DNA from: Deroplatys truncata
Lineage: Eukaryota; Arthropoda; Insecta; Mantodea; Mantidae
Length of the DNA: 64,000 bases
NCBI GenBank assembly: GCA_030765065.1
Contig: CM060979.1
Span: 13,855,001-13,919,000, forward strand
Reading direction: 5' to 3'
Shown: positions 11,268 through 22,499 of the stretch, in pieces
Layout of the letters: every line of letters begins with the position of its first letter
Numbering within the stretch: the first letter of the stretch is position 1
The notes under the pieces: model-generated
Database searches by the model: none
What the model saw: the letters and a program-made list of their open reading frames with translations, nothing else
What the model was told of the DNA's origin: nothing
Program-made: the position numbers and the translations under genes

Positions 11268-12424
11268 GTGATATCATATACAGATAGCTATGGAACGAGT
11301 TTAAACATGTTTGATACTGCCAGACATCCTGTCTCTGGGCGTGACGTCATAGACATCGAGTATTCTGTAGAACTTCACGATCTACACAATGATCTACCTT
11401 TCCTGCCTGAGTGTCTGAAACTATTGGAATCATCTACAAAGAAACTTATATCTCATCTTGGACCTCCAAAGAAGTATGTAGTACATTACATGGCTTTGAA
11501 GCAAGCTCGTAATCATGGGTTACGTTTGAGTAAAATCCCTCGTGTGCTACAATTCCAACAGTCACAGTGGTTAAAACCTTATGTGGAATTTAACAACAGG
11601 CTACGACAACAAGCTGCAAATGATTTCAAGAAGGACCTCCACAAGCTCTTTAACAACGTCATGTTTGGAAAAACTATGGAGAATCTGCATAACCATATGG
11701 ATATACGACTGGTGACAAATGAGAAGACTCTAGAGAAGCTGATCGCCAAGCCCACATTTATCGATAGGACAATATATGCTGCTAATCTAGCTGCTGTACA
11801 TATGGCCTCTCGTCAGATTGTATTCAACAAGCCTATATACATTGGTATGACTGTTGGACATCTCCAAGACATTAATGTATCACTATCATTATGATGTGTT
11901 GTTACCATATTACAGAGCTGAAAACCTGAAGCTTATGTACATGGATACTGATTCATTCATTGTGTAACAACTGAAAATGTGTACCATGACAAGCTACGTT
12001 TTTTGAGCATCTGGATACTGCTGATTATCCTACAAGGCTTATATGCTATTCAGCTCTAAACAAGAAGGTGCTTGGGAAATTTAAAGATGAGGCTAATATT
12101 AAAATCATCCAGCGCTTTGTCGGACTACGACCTAAGATATATGCGCTAGATATCCACGGCTCAATGATAAAAAGAATTAAAGATATAAAACGTAGTGCTA
12201 TTAAGCAGCACATTACGTTTGACAGCTATACAGACTGTCTTAAAACCTGTGAAATCATCAGAACGCCTATGAATCTAATCCTATCACGAAAGCAACTGTT
12301 ACCACAGTCCAAGTGAATAAAATATCATTGACTCCATACAATGATAAAAGAGTTATTGCTGAGGATGGAATAACTACCTAGGGTATGGACATTACAGCAT
12401 TACAAACAGTGCTTAAGAGAATGT
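11268..12424 (+). pseudogene. Polinton/Maverick protein-primed DNA polymerase B, C-terminal relic
   Basis: The plus strand encodes the palm and C-terminal part of a family B polymerase of Polinton type: KYVVHYMALKQARNHGLRLS, PRVLQFQQSQWLKPYVEFN, KLFNNVMFGKTMEN, and the catalytic motif YMDTDSF at 11938-11958. A frameshift lies near 11850 and a stop follows the DTDS motif. A downstream frame (12068-12316) continues the C-terminus, and TLGYGHY-like sequence near 12376 marks the end. No other Polinton genes (integrase, ATPase, protease, capsid) or terminal repeats were found nearby, so this is an isolated, dead fragment. Confidence 0.8.
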
Positions 12425-13393
12425 AAGTTGAAGATGAAGTCATGCAAAGAAGGAGTTCCGAGCTTGCCTGGTCCTGGGTTTGAAACTCCGCAACCAGGTG
12501 CAATGCCTGTCTGCAGTAATGTGACAGATTGTGTGCGATGACAGGGTTACGATGAGGAATAATCTTATTTATTATCTCAGAAGTCTTTTTTTTTTTTAAC
12601 TAAGTTATGTTCTACGTTGAGATGCATCTATAATTTTTGTAGTTGGACTGTTGCATTTAAGAATAATAGCAATTTGATTTACATTGTGTTTAGTTGGATG
12701 TATGAAAAAATAAATAAATGCATACATAATCCAAATATGTTATTAAGTTTTTGTAACAATTTTTTTTCTACTCTGATTTACCTGCAGACTTTATATGGTT
12801 TAACCTTCAAAAGTCATCACATACCATTATAATGTAAACTAATTAACCACTTTTATTTTATTTATTTTCCTTTTCTAACTTAAATTATGCCATATATTAA
12901 TTGTAATATCTGGCACTTATTTTGAAATGAATAACATAGGGAAAATATAAATGAAAACTTAGAAAAAAAAATTAGTATTATTGCAATTTATGCTGAAATC
13001 AGCAGCATTATAGCAGCTGTAAGATTAGCTAAGCAATTTCCTGCTTCCCCTTCCCCCACTAATTAAAGCTAATATGTCTGTTGATTCCTTCATAGCTATA
13101 ATTGCATTTATCCATTGATTATCGGTGAATATATTTCATCATACCATGTTAATCTGTGCAGTATATTGTCGATTGGTTGGGCGATTCAGAAGGGAAAGGG
13201 TTAATGGTTTGAAAATCTTTCATCGGTTGGCAGCATTATATGTATATTAGTGAATGGTTTTAAAATCACTTGCATGGGGAAGTGTTTTAGATGTAGCACT
13301 GTAAATAGCAGGGCCTTATATTTTTCCAACCTTATTGGTTGGCTAAACAACCGACTGAAAGCAACTACTGCTTTGAAGGCAGATAAGTGTAGT
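12425..13393. other. intron, no recognised element
   Basis: AT-rich sequence with a T run near 12587-12597 and the 25-bp string at 12599-12623 that duplicates 8710-8734. Nothing else was recognised. Confidence 0.5.
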
Positions 13394-13575
13394 AATTAAT
13401 TGTTCTTCCACCCAAGGCATGTGTAGGACGAGGTTGGAAAGGTAGAATCAGATTACTGAAAAATTCAATGCCATAGCCGGGATTTGAACCACAGCTCTTC
13501 CTGCTTCTGTCTGATTGTTCTAAGCAAATGAGCTACTGTGGCAGTATGCCGGCATGACATTAAATTCCCCAGCTA
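13394..13575 (-). mobile_element. tRNA-derived SINE (family S)
   Basis: Read on the minus strand it has an A-box region (near 13540-13520, GTAGCTCATTTGCTTAGAAC) and a B box GGTTCAAATCCC (13490-13479), then the body with TTGAATTTTTCAGTAATC and the tail CTACACATGCC...GAACAATTAATTA. It is clearly a copy of the same SINE as 15010, 30036 and 36935. RNA polymerase III promoter boxes are as in tRNA-derived SINEs. Confidence 0.75.
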
Positions 13576-13704
13576 ACTTGAATTTTTCCTGGTAAACCAC
13601 AAAGACATCTCAAGTATTGGAAAGATCCAGAAGATCCGTGGAAGAACAATTAATTACCATTGATTGATCTAATAGTTAAACTATGAAGTTCAGGACTTAA
13701 AGTA

Positions 13705-14850
13705 CGAGGAGCTTTCAATAAGTAATGTAACACATTTTTTTCCTTAAAGCAGGTTGGTTTTATTCAGGACTCAAATACACCATATTATTCCCCAATCTAT
13801 TGGCCACAAAACCCTAATTTTCAACATAATCTCCATTCAATGCTACAGCCTTACACCACCTTAATGGGAGGCCTGTGTGCCTGCAGGGCCACTCTGCTGG
13901 TCTATGTTGGAGCCAACTTCTTGCTGCATCAATAACTTCCCCATCATCCACATAGTGCTTTCTGTGGAGTGCATCCTTCATTGGGCCAAACAGATGGAAG
14001 TCAGAAGGTGTGAGATCTGGGCTGTAGGGTGGATGAGGAAAAAACAGTCACTGAAGTTTTGAGAGCTTTTCTCGGGTGCGCAGACTTAGGTGAGGCCTTG
14101 CATTATCATTGAGAAGGAGAAGTTCATTTGCATTTTTGTGGCTACGAACATGCTGAAATTGTTTCTTCAATTTCCTTAGAGTAGTACAATACACTTCAGA
14201 GTTGATCTTTTCACCATGAGGGAGGACATCGAACAGAATAACCCCTTCAGAGTCCCAGAAGACCGTAGCTATCACTTTACCAGCTGAGGGTACGGCTTCG
14301 ATTTTTTTCTTCTAAGGAGAGTTGATGTGGTACCATCCATGGATTGCTGCTTTGTTTCAGGTTCAAAGTGATGAATCCGTGTTTTATCACCTGTGACAAT
14401 GTTTGATGAAAATTGTCACGTCAGCCTCATAACGAGCAAGCAATTTGCACAGATAGTCCTTCTTTGCTCTTCAGTTAGGCATTGAGGAAACCAGCAGGAA
14501 CAAACCTTTGAATACTCCAAACTGGTGGACAAGTGTGTCAGTATTACCAACAGAGACGTCAAGTTGAGCACCAAGGTGTTTGTGATCCATTGATCATCTC
14601 GAATAGAGTGTGTGCATGCTCCAACATTGCAGGAGTCACAGCTGTTTGCAGCCGGCCGACACGTGGGAGATCAGACGGGTTTGCTGAACTTTGTTGTGAT
14701 GATGACAGATGACTCACCTTGCTTTTGTCCACTGCCAGGTCTCATAGATATTCTGCAAGTGCCTATGAATATTTGTTTCCCACTAAAAGAAACTCAATAA
14801 CTGCTCTCTGTTTGTAATGCACCTCTGTTACATATGTCATTTTGAAGGCT
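13705..14850 (-). mobile_element. mariner element M2 (decayed)
   Basis: The left end reads CGAGGAGCTTTCAATAAGTA after TA at 13703-13704. The minus strand encodes a broken mariner transposase: an N-terminal start near 14838 (TYVTEVHYKQRAVIEF), the segment 14275-14048 with VFWDSEGVILFDVLPHGEKI and LLNDNARPH, then HPPYSPDLTPSDFHLF and a C-terminal ALNGDYVEN near 13820. A matching right inverted repeat was not found, so the right border is approximate. Many stops make it inactive. It belongs to a different mariner lineage from M1 and M3. Confidence 0.8.
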
Positions 14851-15009
14851 AGTTATAGCGCTGCCACCAATTGGAAATTAATGAAACTATGTGAGATGAA
14901 GTGGGAATATTTAACGATGTCCCAAACAAAATTCCAATTCTTTTCAACTGAAATTGGCAGAGAAAAACAATGTGTTGCATTACTTATTGAACGCTCTTCA
15001 TACTTATGA

Positions 15010-15140
15010 CATTGTGAGTCGCCATTGGGGTATGTCATCGCTACAGCAACCGGATGGAAGCCAGAAGATCTGTGGTTCAAATCCTGGCTATGGCATTGAA
15101 TTTTTCAGTCATCTGTTTCTACCTTTCCAGGGTGAGTATA
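15010..15140 (+). mobile_element. tRNA-derived SINE (family S)
   Basis: The plus strand holds a degraded A-box region, then GTGGTTCAAATCCTGGC (15072-15088, B box), then GGCATTGAATTTTTCAGTCAT and TCTACCTTTCCAGG. It matches the other family S copies but lacks their tail. Confidence 0.7.
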
Positions 15141-15774
15141 ATTGGTATAGGGAAAGGAAACATTGAATGCTGGCAGAAAGTACAGAATGATTTGGTTGTG
15201 GATGAATATCAAATAATTCAGTTTGCCCAACACTTAACTTCAGTTCTTGCAGTTAGGCGCTTTCCTGGAGAACTGTATCACATTCTTTTATCATATTCCA
15301 AAACACACAAAGGTTCTGTTAGGTTTAGACTCAAGACTTGAACAGCCAGTCCATTTTCATACATTGTTGTCATAAAAATCATTCCCAAAGACTATGGAGT
15401 ATGAGCAGGTGCTGTGTCATTTTGATACACTGCCTATTGCCGAATGGTCTTCAGTTGTAGGTAGGGACAACAATTAAATCCCTTTTTAATCATCTGCTCT
15501 GATATTGCCAGGCAGAGCAACAGGAGCTGCTTTCCAAGAGAAAAAGGACTACACTGTAACATCCACACATCCAAATTTTGCAGTAGATGTTACATTGGCT
15601 AGTAGGTGTTCACTTCAGTGCTCCAGACATTTCCATGATTCAGTGATTCATGCACCATATTAGGTGACCCTAGCATTTGTAAGTGTGGTGCATGACTTAA
15701 GGGCAGCTGCTCAACTCTGGAAATCAGGTTTCTGTGCCTGACATAAAACAATCAGGGTGTTAGCAGTGGAATAC
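15141..15774. other. intron, no recognised element
   Basis: No gene or repeat was recognised in this stretch between a SINE and an intact mariner. Confidence 0.5.
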
Positions 15775-15776
15775 TA

Positions 15777-17103
15777 CGAGGGTAATCCCAAAAGTAAGGT
15801 CTCCAATTTTTTTTAAAATACAAAGAAACTTTTATTGATAACAAATGGTACATAGTTTTGAAGCTTTAACATTTGTCTATTTTTTCACATAATCGCCATT
15901 TCGGTCAATGCATTTTTGTAAACGCTGTGGCAGTTTTTGTATGCCCATGTCATACCAGCTTGCCGCCATGCTCTTGAAAAAGTGATGGACCTCATTTTTC
16001 ACTTTGTCGTCACCGAAGCGCCTTCCAGCCAAGTGTTCTTTCAACTTGGGAAACAAGTGGTAGTCACTGGGTGCTAAATCCAGACTATAGAGTGGATGGG
16101 TGATGGTTTCCCATCCAAACTGTTGCAGAAGATTCATGGTTTGACGGGCGGTGTGGGGGCGAGCATTGTCATGGAGAAGGCTTATGCCCTTGCTCAACAT
16201 TCCTCTTCTACGGTTCTGAATTGCCCGTCTGAGTTTTTTTAATGTCTGACAATACCTGTCAGCATTTATTGTTGTCCCAGGATCCATAAAGTCGACCAAC
16301 AATATCCCCTTTCGATCCCAAAACACAGTTGCCATGACTTTACTAGCAGACTTTGTTCTCTTGAATTCTCGAGGCTTGGGTGAACTGGAATACTGCCACT
16401 CACGTGATTGTTGTTTGGTCTCAGGTGTGAAGTGGAAAGCCCAGGTTTTATCACCCGTGACTATTGAATCCAAAAGGTTGTCCTTTTCATCTGCATAGCG
16501 TTGAAGAAATTGGCGGGAAGTTTCAGCGCGTTGCCTTTTGTGATCTTCTGTCAGCATTCTTGGGACCCATCTTGCGCACACCTTCCGAAATTTCAACTCT
16601 TCAATCAAAGTCCGATGAATAGTGCTTTGGGAAATCTCAGGAACAACAATGCAGAGTTCATCGAGAGTGATCCACCGATCTTGAAGCATGATTTGTTCAA
16701 CCTTTGCGATTGTTTTGTCAGAAATGGACGGTCTCCCGCTTCTTTCCTCGTCATGAATTTCTGTGCGACTATTTGCAAATTCTCTACACCACTTGCGGAC
16801 ATTTGTGACATTCATACAAGACTCTCCGTACACTTCCATCAACTGTCGATGAATTTCGACAGGTTTAACCCCTTTTGCACTCAAAAAGCGAATAACTGCG
16901 CGAACTTCACACCTGGTGGTAGTGGCTAACGGGACCTCCATTATAACTGGCTGCCAAGCCAAGACTGAGGGTGCTAAGGTATGTGCGGTGGTTTCTGAAG
17001 AGAGTGGAAGGAGGAAGGAAAAAAGCAGTATGGCTAACATCCACACAAACAGTTTCCCTGTGATCCCAGTGCTTTGGAGACCTTACTTTTGGGATTACCC
17101 TCG
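15777..17103 (-). mobile_element. mariner element M3, structurally complete
   Basis: The element is 1327 bp. Its terminal inverted repeats are perfect 29-bp complements (15777-15805 and 17075-17103), starting CGAGGGTAATCCCAAAAGTA. It is flanked by TA on both sides (15775-15776, 17104-17105). It contains one uninterrupted transposase frame (15877-16941, minus). Perfect ends, a TA duplication and an open frame are what a recent, possibly active copy would show. Confidence 0.95.
15877..16941 (-). CDS. mariner transposase, intact
   Basis: The enzyme cuts and pastes the element at TA sites. The frame starting MEVPLATTTRCEVRAVIRFL gives 354 residues, the usual size of a mariner transposase. It has an N-terminal helix-turn-helix with VRKWCREF, the linker WVPRML, the first catalytic Asp in VTGDKTWAFHF, the second in LLHDNARPH, and the third in the APSDYHLF motif with exactly 34 residues between the last two (D34D). 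An upstream in-frame ATG at 17046 adds 35 hydrophobic residues but would start inside the 5' terminal region, so the inner Met was chosen. The YSPDL motif reads YSLDL and the nearby HPP reads HPL, which may lower activity. Confidence 0.93.
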   Translation of the reverse strand: MEVPLATTTRCEVRAVIRFLSAKGVKPVEIHRQLMEVYGESCMNVTNVRKWCREFANSRTEIHDEERSGRPSISDKTIAKVEQIMLQDRWITLDELCIVVPEISQSTIHRTLIEELKFRKVCARWVPRMLTEDHKRQRAETSRQFLQRYADEKDNLLDSIVTGDKTWAFHFTPETKQQSREWQYSSSPKPREFKRTKSASKVMATVFWDRKGILLVDFMDPGTTINADRYCQTLKKLRRAIQNRRRGMLSKGISLLHDNARPHTARQTMNLLQQFGWETITHPLYSLDLAPSDYHLFPKLKEHLAGRRFGDDKVKNEVHHFFKSMAASWYDMGIQKLPQRLQKCIDRNGDYVKK

Positions 17104-17289
17104 TATATTTTGGAATATATCTGTGTTTGTGATGATGGATGTTTGCCAGTTTTTGCAAATTATCCTCTTTAGTGCTTCAATCTCTGGATACCAGAAGAGA
17201 AGGTCTGCATGGTTATTTTTGGTTATGAATTCCTGTTATGTTTCCTCTTCTTGATGACATCATGCACAGTTAACTGGATCAGCAAGTTC

Positions 17290-17700
17290 ACATGAAGTAT
17301 TGAAATTGAAAAGTTAGTTGAGACACTTAACATCACTTTTGTTTGCATTTTGGGAATGGGACTTGTTCCCATCTTCAGCGTATCTCCAACTGGTTGTTTT
17401 GTTTCCTGTTTGGAGATTGTTGTGGAAGTGTGTAGTGTGTGGAGACATCTGGTGATGGTTTGATGACTTTTCAGAGGTCGTTGGGAGGCAGTAATTCAAA
17501 GTTCATGACATGTTTCTTGTATTTGAAAATGTAGAACAGGTGTCCAGTTCATCGCTTCTTGCAAATTTTTAACAGGTTTTGTGTTGGGTGTGATGTCATG
17601 ATTGGAGGTTAAAAAATGTGCTACAGCAGATTTTTCTGTATGTTTAAGATATATGCATCTTCTGTGTTCTTACCACTTGTTTGTCTAGTAAGTGGGGCAA
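17290..17700 (-). mobile_element. Penelope-like element, 3' part
   Basis: On the minus strand, broken frames give KSAVAHF-like and SNHDITPN-like segments of the GIY-YIG domain (about 17650-17560), then a typical PLE end NFELLPPNDL (near 17505-17470). The tail follows with CTGAAGATGGGAACAAGTCC (17381-17362), a degraded hammerhead core that keeps CUGAAGA and stem II but has AAAA instead of GAAA before TGCA. Confidence 0.55.
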
Positions 17701-17775
17701 AAGGTGTTTTTAAAAGTTGACCACATTTTTAAAAAACTTGATCACCATGGTCCACTGTTTTAAATGCTGCTTTAT

Positions 17776-18733
17776 TTTTACTTTCTCTGTTACATATAAT
17801 AAGTAGAGGAAGTATTGTATTCCACCCAAAAACTTGATACTGAGATATTTCACCAGAAATACATGTTTTGTGGTGCCCTGGATCCAAATAAAGCATTTTT
17901 GGAAACATGTCCATATGTATATCTGTGTGTCTGTCTGTGAACAGCATAACTCGGAAACTAAAAGTCAGATAATTACCACTTGATATCTGAGTTTAGTATC
18001 TTCCAAGGATGTGACATGAAGATTTGCAAGAAAATGCCGCCACTTCAAATTACCCTTTACATGGAACATTTTTTGAAAATTTGGGTTTTCTCAAAAATGG
18101 CTCTTAACGATTTTGATTAAAATATTATATGTTTAAGATATTTTCATGACAAATAAAATGTATATCTTGAATTTTCTGGGAATCCCTACAAAAGTATTCT
18201 TCATTGTGAACGACTTTTGCATAACTGTTAAACCATAAGAGATAGACAAAATGTTACTACACAAAAAAGGTAGATAGTGTTAAAATACACAATTTATGTT
18301 ATATACATTTTTTTTATTGAGCGAACCATTTTTGAGATATTGCTTGTTATTTCCTTAAATTTTCCAATACTTATTTTCTCAAATGGGAATTTGTTGTTCA
18401 TTTTTTTTATCTTGGATATGCAAAGAGTATTAATCTGTGGCAAAGAGAATGTTGCTGCACATAGCAACCAGCTATTAAGAGATATGTCTCAGCTTATATT
18501 GCCCTTGCAAATACAAAACAAGGGGAACATAGTACGCCTTAAGCGATAGTCAAATATTTTTAGAACTGGTCGTTATGTGTAAAATGTAATTCTCTTTGCA
18601 TGTCAAAAGGTCGTTTCTGCAAATGTTTATCTCGATTAATATGAAATAGATGGAGAATAAGAGTTTGTAAAAATAGTTTGTACAAGAGTAGAGAAAGTCG
18701 TGTGAGTGTAATCACATCAGATTTTTTTTTTTT
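17776..18733 (+). repeat. family D repeat, copy D2
   Basis: Starts TTTTTACTTTCTCTGTTAC, carries the short TG/TCTG microsatellite, and ends AGAGAAAGTCGTGTGAG...CAGATTTTTTTT. It is longer than other copies because of a rearrangement around 18415-18600, where part of the distal segment is repeated in inverted form (the GCAAAGAG and AAGCGATAGTCAAATAT blocks). Confidence 0.75.
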
Positions 18734-18769
18734 GTGAAGTAGGTTTTTGTCCATCAGAGTTTGCAAGTT

Positions 18770-19012
18770 ATACAAAATTCACTCAGAATGAAGAAAACTT
18801 CACAGGTTATTCCCAGAAATTTAAGATATATGTGTTATTTGTCATGCAAATATAAAAAACATGTGGTATTTTAATCAAAATCATTACAATCATTTTTGAG
18901 AAAATTAAAAACAATGAAACATTTGTCATGTAAACAGTATTTTGGGTGGGAGATTTTCTTGAAAATCTTTGTGTCGCATCTTTGAAGGAGTCTGAACTCT
19001 AGAGCCTCAAAA
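18770..19012 (-). repeat. family D repeat, inverted fragment
   Basis: The minus strand matches the mid part of family D (the block with TTTTCTTGAAAATC, GTGTCGCATCT and the ATTCAGAATGAAGAA region). It is diverged and truncated just before the TA of pogo element C at 19017. Confidence 0.6.
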
Positions 19013-19018
19013 TATGTA

Positions 19019-20174
19019 CGGTGGAATCTCGTTAGTACGTTCCTCATTAACACATTCTCCCATGTATTACGTTGAATTATAAAAGTTCCGGCACTAAATC
19101 ACCAAATATAATAATTAATGTTTGTTTAGTGCGTTTTCCCAGCCCACTTACTACGTTTGAAGTTTGGCGTCCTCATTCGCTGTTTTGGCCAATTCTTGGT
19201 CGGTCCAGTGGGAGTAGGCGCTTAATATGTTCATAGTTTGACGTTCTCATTTGCTACTTTGGTCAATCCTCGGTCATGGGGTGGATATCGACAGCCAATC
19301 ACATGCATGTATGTAAATATTTGTGTGACACGATTTCTGTGGGCAGGATAGAGAATGCTTTACCTTGGCGTGGTAAACGCTAACAATAGTTTCTAATGTT
19401 TAGTGATGACCAAAAATATGTAGATTGTATTTTAACTTTTCATTTGCAATGAAAAAAAAAGAAAGTGTAGTAAATAACCAACAGTGAAAAACTGAAAATC
19501 CTTGATGTAGATCACAATCCAGATATAAAACATGTCAATATAGTGCGGAAGTTACGCATTCCTCCGTCTACCTTAAACACAATTGTTAGCAAACCTAAAT
19601 TGATTGTAACTGCTTTTAAATAAGGGAAAAATGCTAAAACAAAACTTTCCTCTTGGAAAATAGGATCGGAACGAAATTTGTTGCATGGAAACACCTACCG
19701 TATTCAAATCGTATTGTGTACGCCAAAGATGCTATCGTCTATAGTACTCGTAACACGATGCACACCCATAATTTTGTTTTCTTTTTTAGCGGAAATTGTT
19801 ATCACATGTGTAATAAAACACACAGCAAAGCCACTATTGTCGCTTCCACAATTCGCAATTTATTTTCTCAAAAACATTCATAACCTAAAAAATCCAAGTT
19901 GACCAAAATAAAAGCTTGACTTATTTATTCTCAGGCTTTGTGTATCCAAATCCATTTAAACATATTGAATTTAACATGGAAACACAGATAGTATTCAGTA
20001 TGAAATTGTACTCAAAATCAATTTAAATTGCCCATGGAAACGTAGTAATTATTAGATTTTTATTACATAACTGTGTTCTTAAATTGCAGAGTTTGCATTC
20101 TCGTTAACACGTTTTCCCGCCTATGACGTCCAAATCCTTAGGTCCCTACAAAAACATACTAACGAGATTCTACT
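19019..20174 (+). mobile_element. pogo/Tigger-type element C, internally deleted
   Basis: The left end CGGTGGAATCTCGTTAGTAC and the right end AACGAGATTCTACT are inverted repeats flanked by TA (19017-19018, 20175-20176). It is in the opposite orientation to copies A and B. A degraded transposase start (MKKKKV...) begins near 19449, followed by the same non-pogo segment as in copy A (ATTCAAATCGTATTGTG...CACAGCAAAGCC). At 1156 bp it shows what copy A looked like before its mariner insertion. Confidence 0.85.
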
Positions 20175-20507
20175 TATTTCTGGTGAAAGCTTTGTAGTGA
20201 ATTTTTGGTTGGAATGCACACCATAATAGAGAAAGTTAGAATAAAGTTTTATATGAATAATTTATAAAATATTAAAAAAAGGCAATGGGTAGAGAAAGTC
20301 ATTTGAATGTTAAAAACCAGTTTCCTTTGTTACATTAAATTAAAAAAAATATTGATTCTAATAAGGAATAACTAGAGCTCTGTCCTTATGCTTCTGAGGT
20401 TCAGTTTAACAGCCATTAATTCAGTATAAGATAAGCAAATGTGTACGGCAAGTACCTTCTTAGGAAAGTAACTGTTATTTACCTTTAAACGTAAATTGTT
20501 TGTTTAG

Positions 20508-20677
20508 GTACAACTGGCTATGCCTACGTATCCAATCTACCCACCCCTCCTAAGAGGTATCTGGCATATGTAGCAGCATTCAGTAGAATGGCAACAGTGA
20601 AACAAGTCTATGACTTCCTCTGCTCAAGACTCAGGATTCGTCCTGAAGACATGCGACTATGGCACTTCAGAGATGAG
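20508..20677 (+). CDS. USP32: USP32-type deubiquitinase, exon: ubiquitin-like region, first half
   Basis: The acceptor TTTGTTTAG ends at 20507 and the donor GTATAT begins at 20678. The first two bases complete the serine codon left open at 5804; 56 codons follow. The product has KRYLAYVAAFSRMATVKQVY and LRIRPEDMRLWHFRDE. Vertebrate USP32 has KRVLAYTGCFSRMQTIKEIHEYLSQRLRIKEEDMRLW at the same place. This is the ubiquitin-like fold between DUSP and the catalytic domain. Confidence 0.9.
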
Positions 20678-20929
20678 GTATATAACTTTTTCTTTCATAA
20701 TAATACAGTAAACTTTTGACTATCCTTGCACAGGTTACCTGTTTTGCATTTAATCCAGTCTTTTCTTGTCTATCTTTTAGAGTATACTGTTACGCATGTT
20801 GCTGACTGCATAAACATGTACAGTATATAGAATGAAAATATACAGTGAAACATGAAATTAAAATGAAGTTATTATTAACAGTGATGATAAGTATTAACAC
20901 AATTTATTAAAAACAGATGCACTCCGCAT

Positions 20930-21385
20930 ACATCAAGTAGTTAAAAATGCATTTCAAGAAGCATGTTCCTCATCGACTGGAGCTTGCAGCTGGAAAAATT
21001 CTTGGCCAAGTCATTGTGCCTTGCTGCTACCCTCTGTGTCCTATGGCTACTCAGACGATATCGTCAACTGGCGCAGTATCAAAATTCATGACGAGGGTCG
21101 TTCTTGGTGATTAAAATTCTTTCCCATTTATCAAGTGCTTGATGTGTTTGAGCAATGCGACTTCCCATTTTATTTCATGGTATTAAAGTTCCAAAACTGC
21201 GATGAAACTGCAGACTTCCCACTTGTTTAGATTTTATGTTCCTTATTCTAATTTCCAGGCTCTGTTTCGTTTTTCCAACGTAAATTTTTATCACACTCTA
21301 AAGTGTTTTCTGGCTGCAAGCTCCAGTCAACAAACTGATGAGGAGCATGCGTCTCGAAATGCATTTTTAACTAAAGGGTCTTTCA
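20930..21385 (-). mobile_element. Penelope-like element with tails in both orientations
   Basis: The minus strand from about 21300 encodes a degraded GIY-YIG end (KIYVGKTKQSLEIRIRN-like). The PLE tail with GCTGCAAGCTCCAGTC and AAATGCATTTTTAACTA lies on the minus strand at 20945-21003, after the coding part, and again on the plus strand at 21312-21376. The plus-strand copy keeps the full hammerhead-like core (21335-21365); the minus copy has lost eight bases of it. Inverted duplication of the tail is a repeated property of PLE remnants in this window. Confidence 0.6.
21335..21365 (+). ncRNA. hammerhead-ribozyme-like motif (PLE tail)
   Basis: CUGAUGA (21335-21341), 14 nt of imperfect stem II (GGAGC AUGC GUCUC), GAAA (21356-21359), the palindrome UGCA (21360-21363) and UU. 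The conserved core is complete. Stem III would be two base pairs with no loop, the form thought to work as a dimer in Penelope-like elements. Stem II has one mismatch and two G-U pairs in this copy. Confidence 0.55.
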
Positions 21386-21540
21386 ACAAGAGTGTCCTAT
21401 CTTTAACATGTGATAGCTGCCATTGTTGTTGAGTTACAGCAGTCATTTTTTTCTTGTGGTTACAGTTGGTATTGACAAATAGCCATGGAACGTTACAGCA
21501 TTCAGCAACGTGTAGAAATTGTAAATATTTATTATCAAAA

Positions 21541-21963
21541 TGGATCATCCAATACCATTTTGTGGATTTTCTTCATAATTTCTGGCGCGGTCACCTCATT
21601 TGGTCGACCACTGTGATGTCCATCTTGGCAGCTCGTACGGCCTCGCTTAAACTCCGTCACGCAATATTTTACTGTTGTAAATGAAGGAGCAAGCCTCCCC
21701 AGAGTAGAATCTAGCTCAGCTTTAATATTAGTTGGACTAAGACCTTTCAAATGAAAGTATTGTATCACATAACGATGGCCAGTTTTATCCATGTTTACAA
21801 ATTCACTGAAAGTGTTCACTATTGATGGTTGCCAAACAATTACTAAACATCGTCAAACTTAAAACTTAAGCTTCATAAGGGTGGTACTTTCTACCATTGT
21901 CATTTGTTTGAAACAACAACCGCTATATATACGCCAGGTCGGATACTTCTGGGACTGCCTGCG
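21541..21963 (-). mobile_element. mariner fragment (M1 type, 5' part)
   Basis: It matches the N-terminal third of M1 (same MDKTGHRYVIQYFHLKG start, read from about 21794) and its terminal repeat ending TACTTCTGGGACTGCC. The left 0.85 kb of the element is missing, broken within the linker region near 21541. Confidence 0.8.
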
Positions 21964-22457
21964 TATCATAGACATACTTGTTGCATATGAAGCATTAACT
22001 AACACATGAAGTTATGGACATGGTTACACATTGAAGCTGTTTTGGTTTTTGTACCAGCATTGTGCTTGCAGTGCAATGTAGATGTATATATTGATTCTTA
22101 TTATACCTGTTATGCTAAATGTATGCCCATTATTTAATTCCAATGCTGTTCTTGAGTTGCCTTTATACACTGTGCTATTTCTACCTGTATTGATCCATGG
22201 TTTCTAGTAACTGTTGACATTCATCAGTAATAACTGTTGTAAAGTACACTAGATTTTTGTAATTTTATTCTAGTGTGTGGAAAAATTGTAGAGTAAAAGG
22301 CAGTACCAAACTAAGCATTTTGAGTTTAAGAGCATGGAGTCGCAGATGCAGTATAATAACAGAGCGCTGCATGAACATAATTGAAATCTGACTCTATGAA
22401 ACAACAAAATGAAATGTAATTCATGCACTGTCTCAAATAATGAGTACTGGTGCACAA
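21964..22457. other. intron, no recognised element
   Basis: No gene or known repeat was recognised between the mariner fragment and the next Penelope-like element. Confidence 0.45.
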
Positions 22458-22499
22458 GATGGTAGATGAGTACACTTTTTGACACTCACCTTCACTATA

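Noticed and set aside
16942-17046. A hydrophobic, signal-peptide-like start (MWMLAILLF...) in frame with the mariner transposase
   Set aside because: It lies in the untranslated end of the transposon next to the inverted repeat. Mariner transposases are nuclear, about 345-355 residues long, and start at the inner Met.
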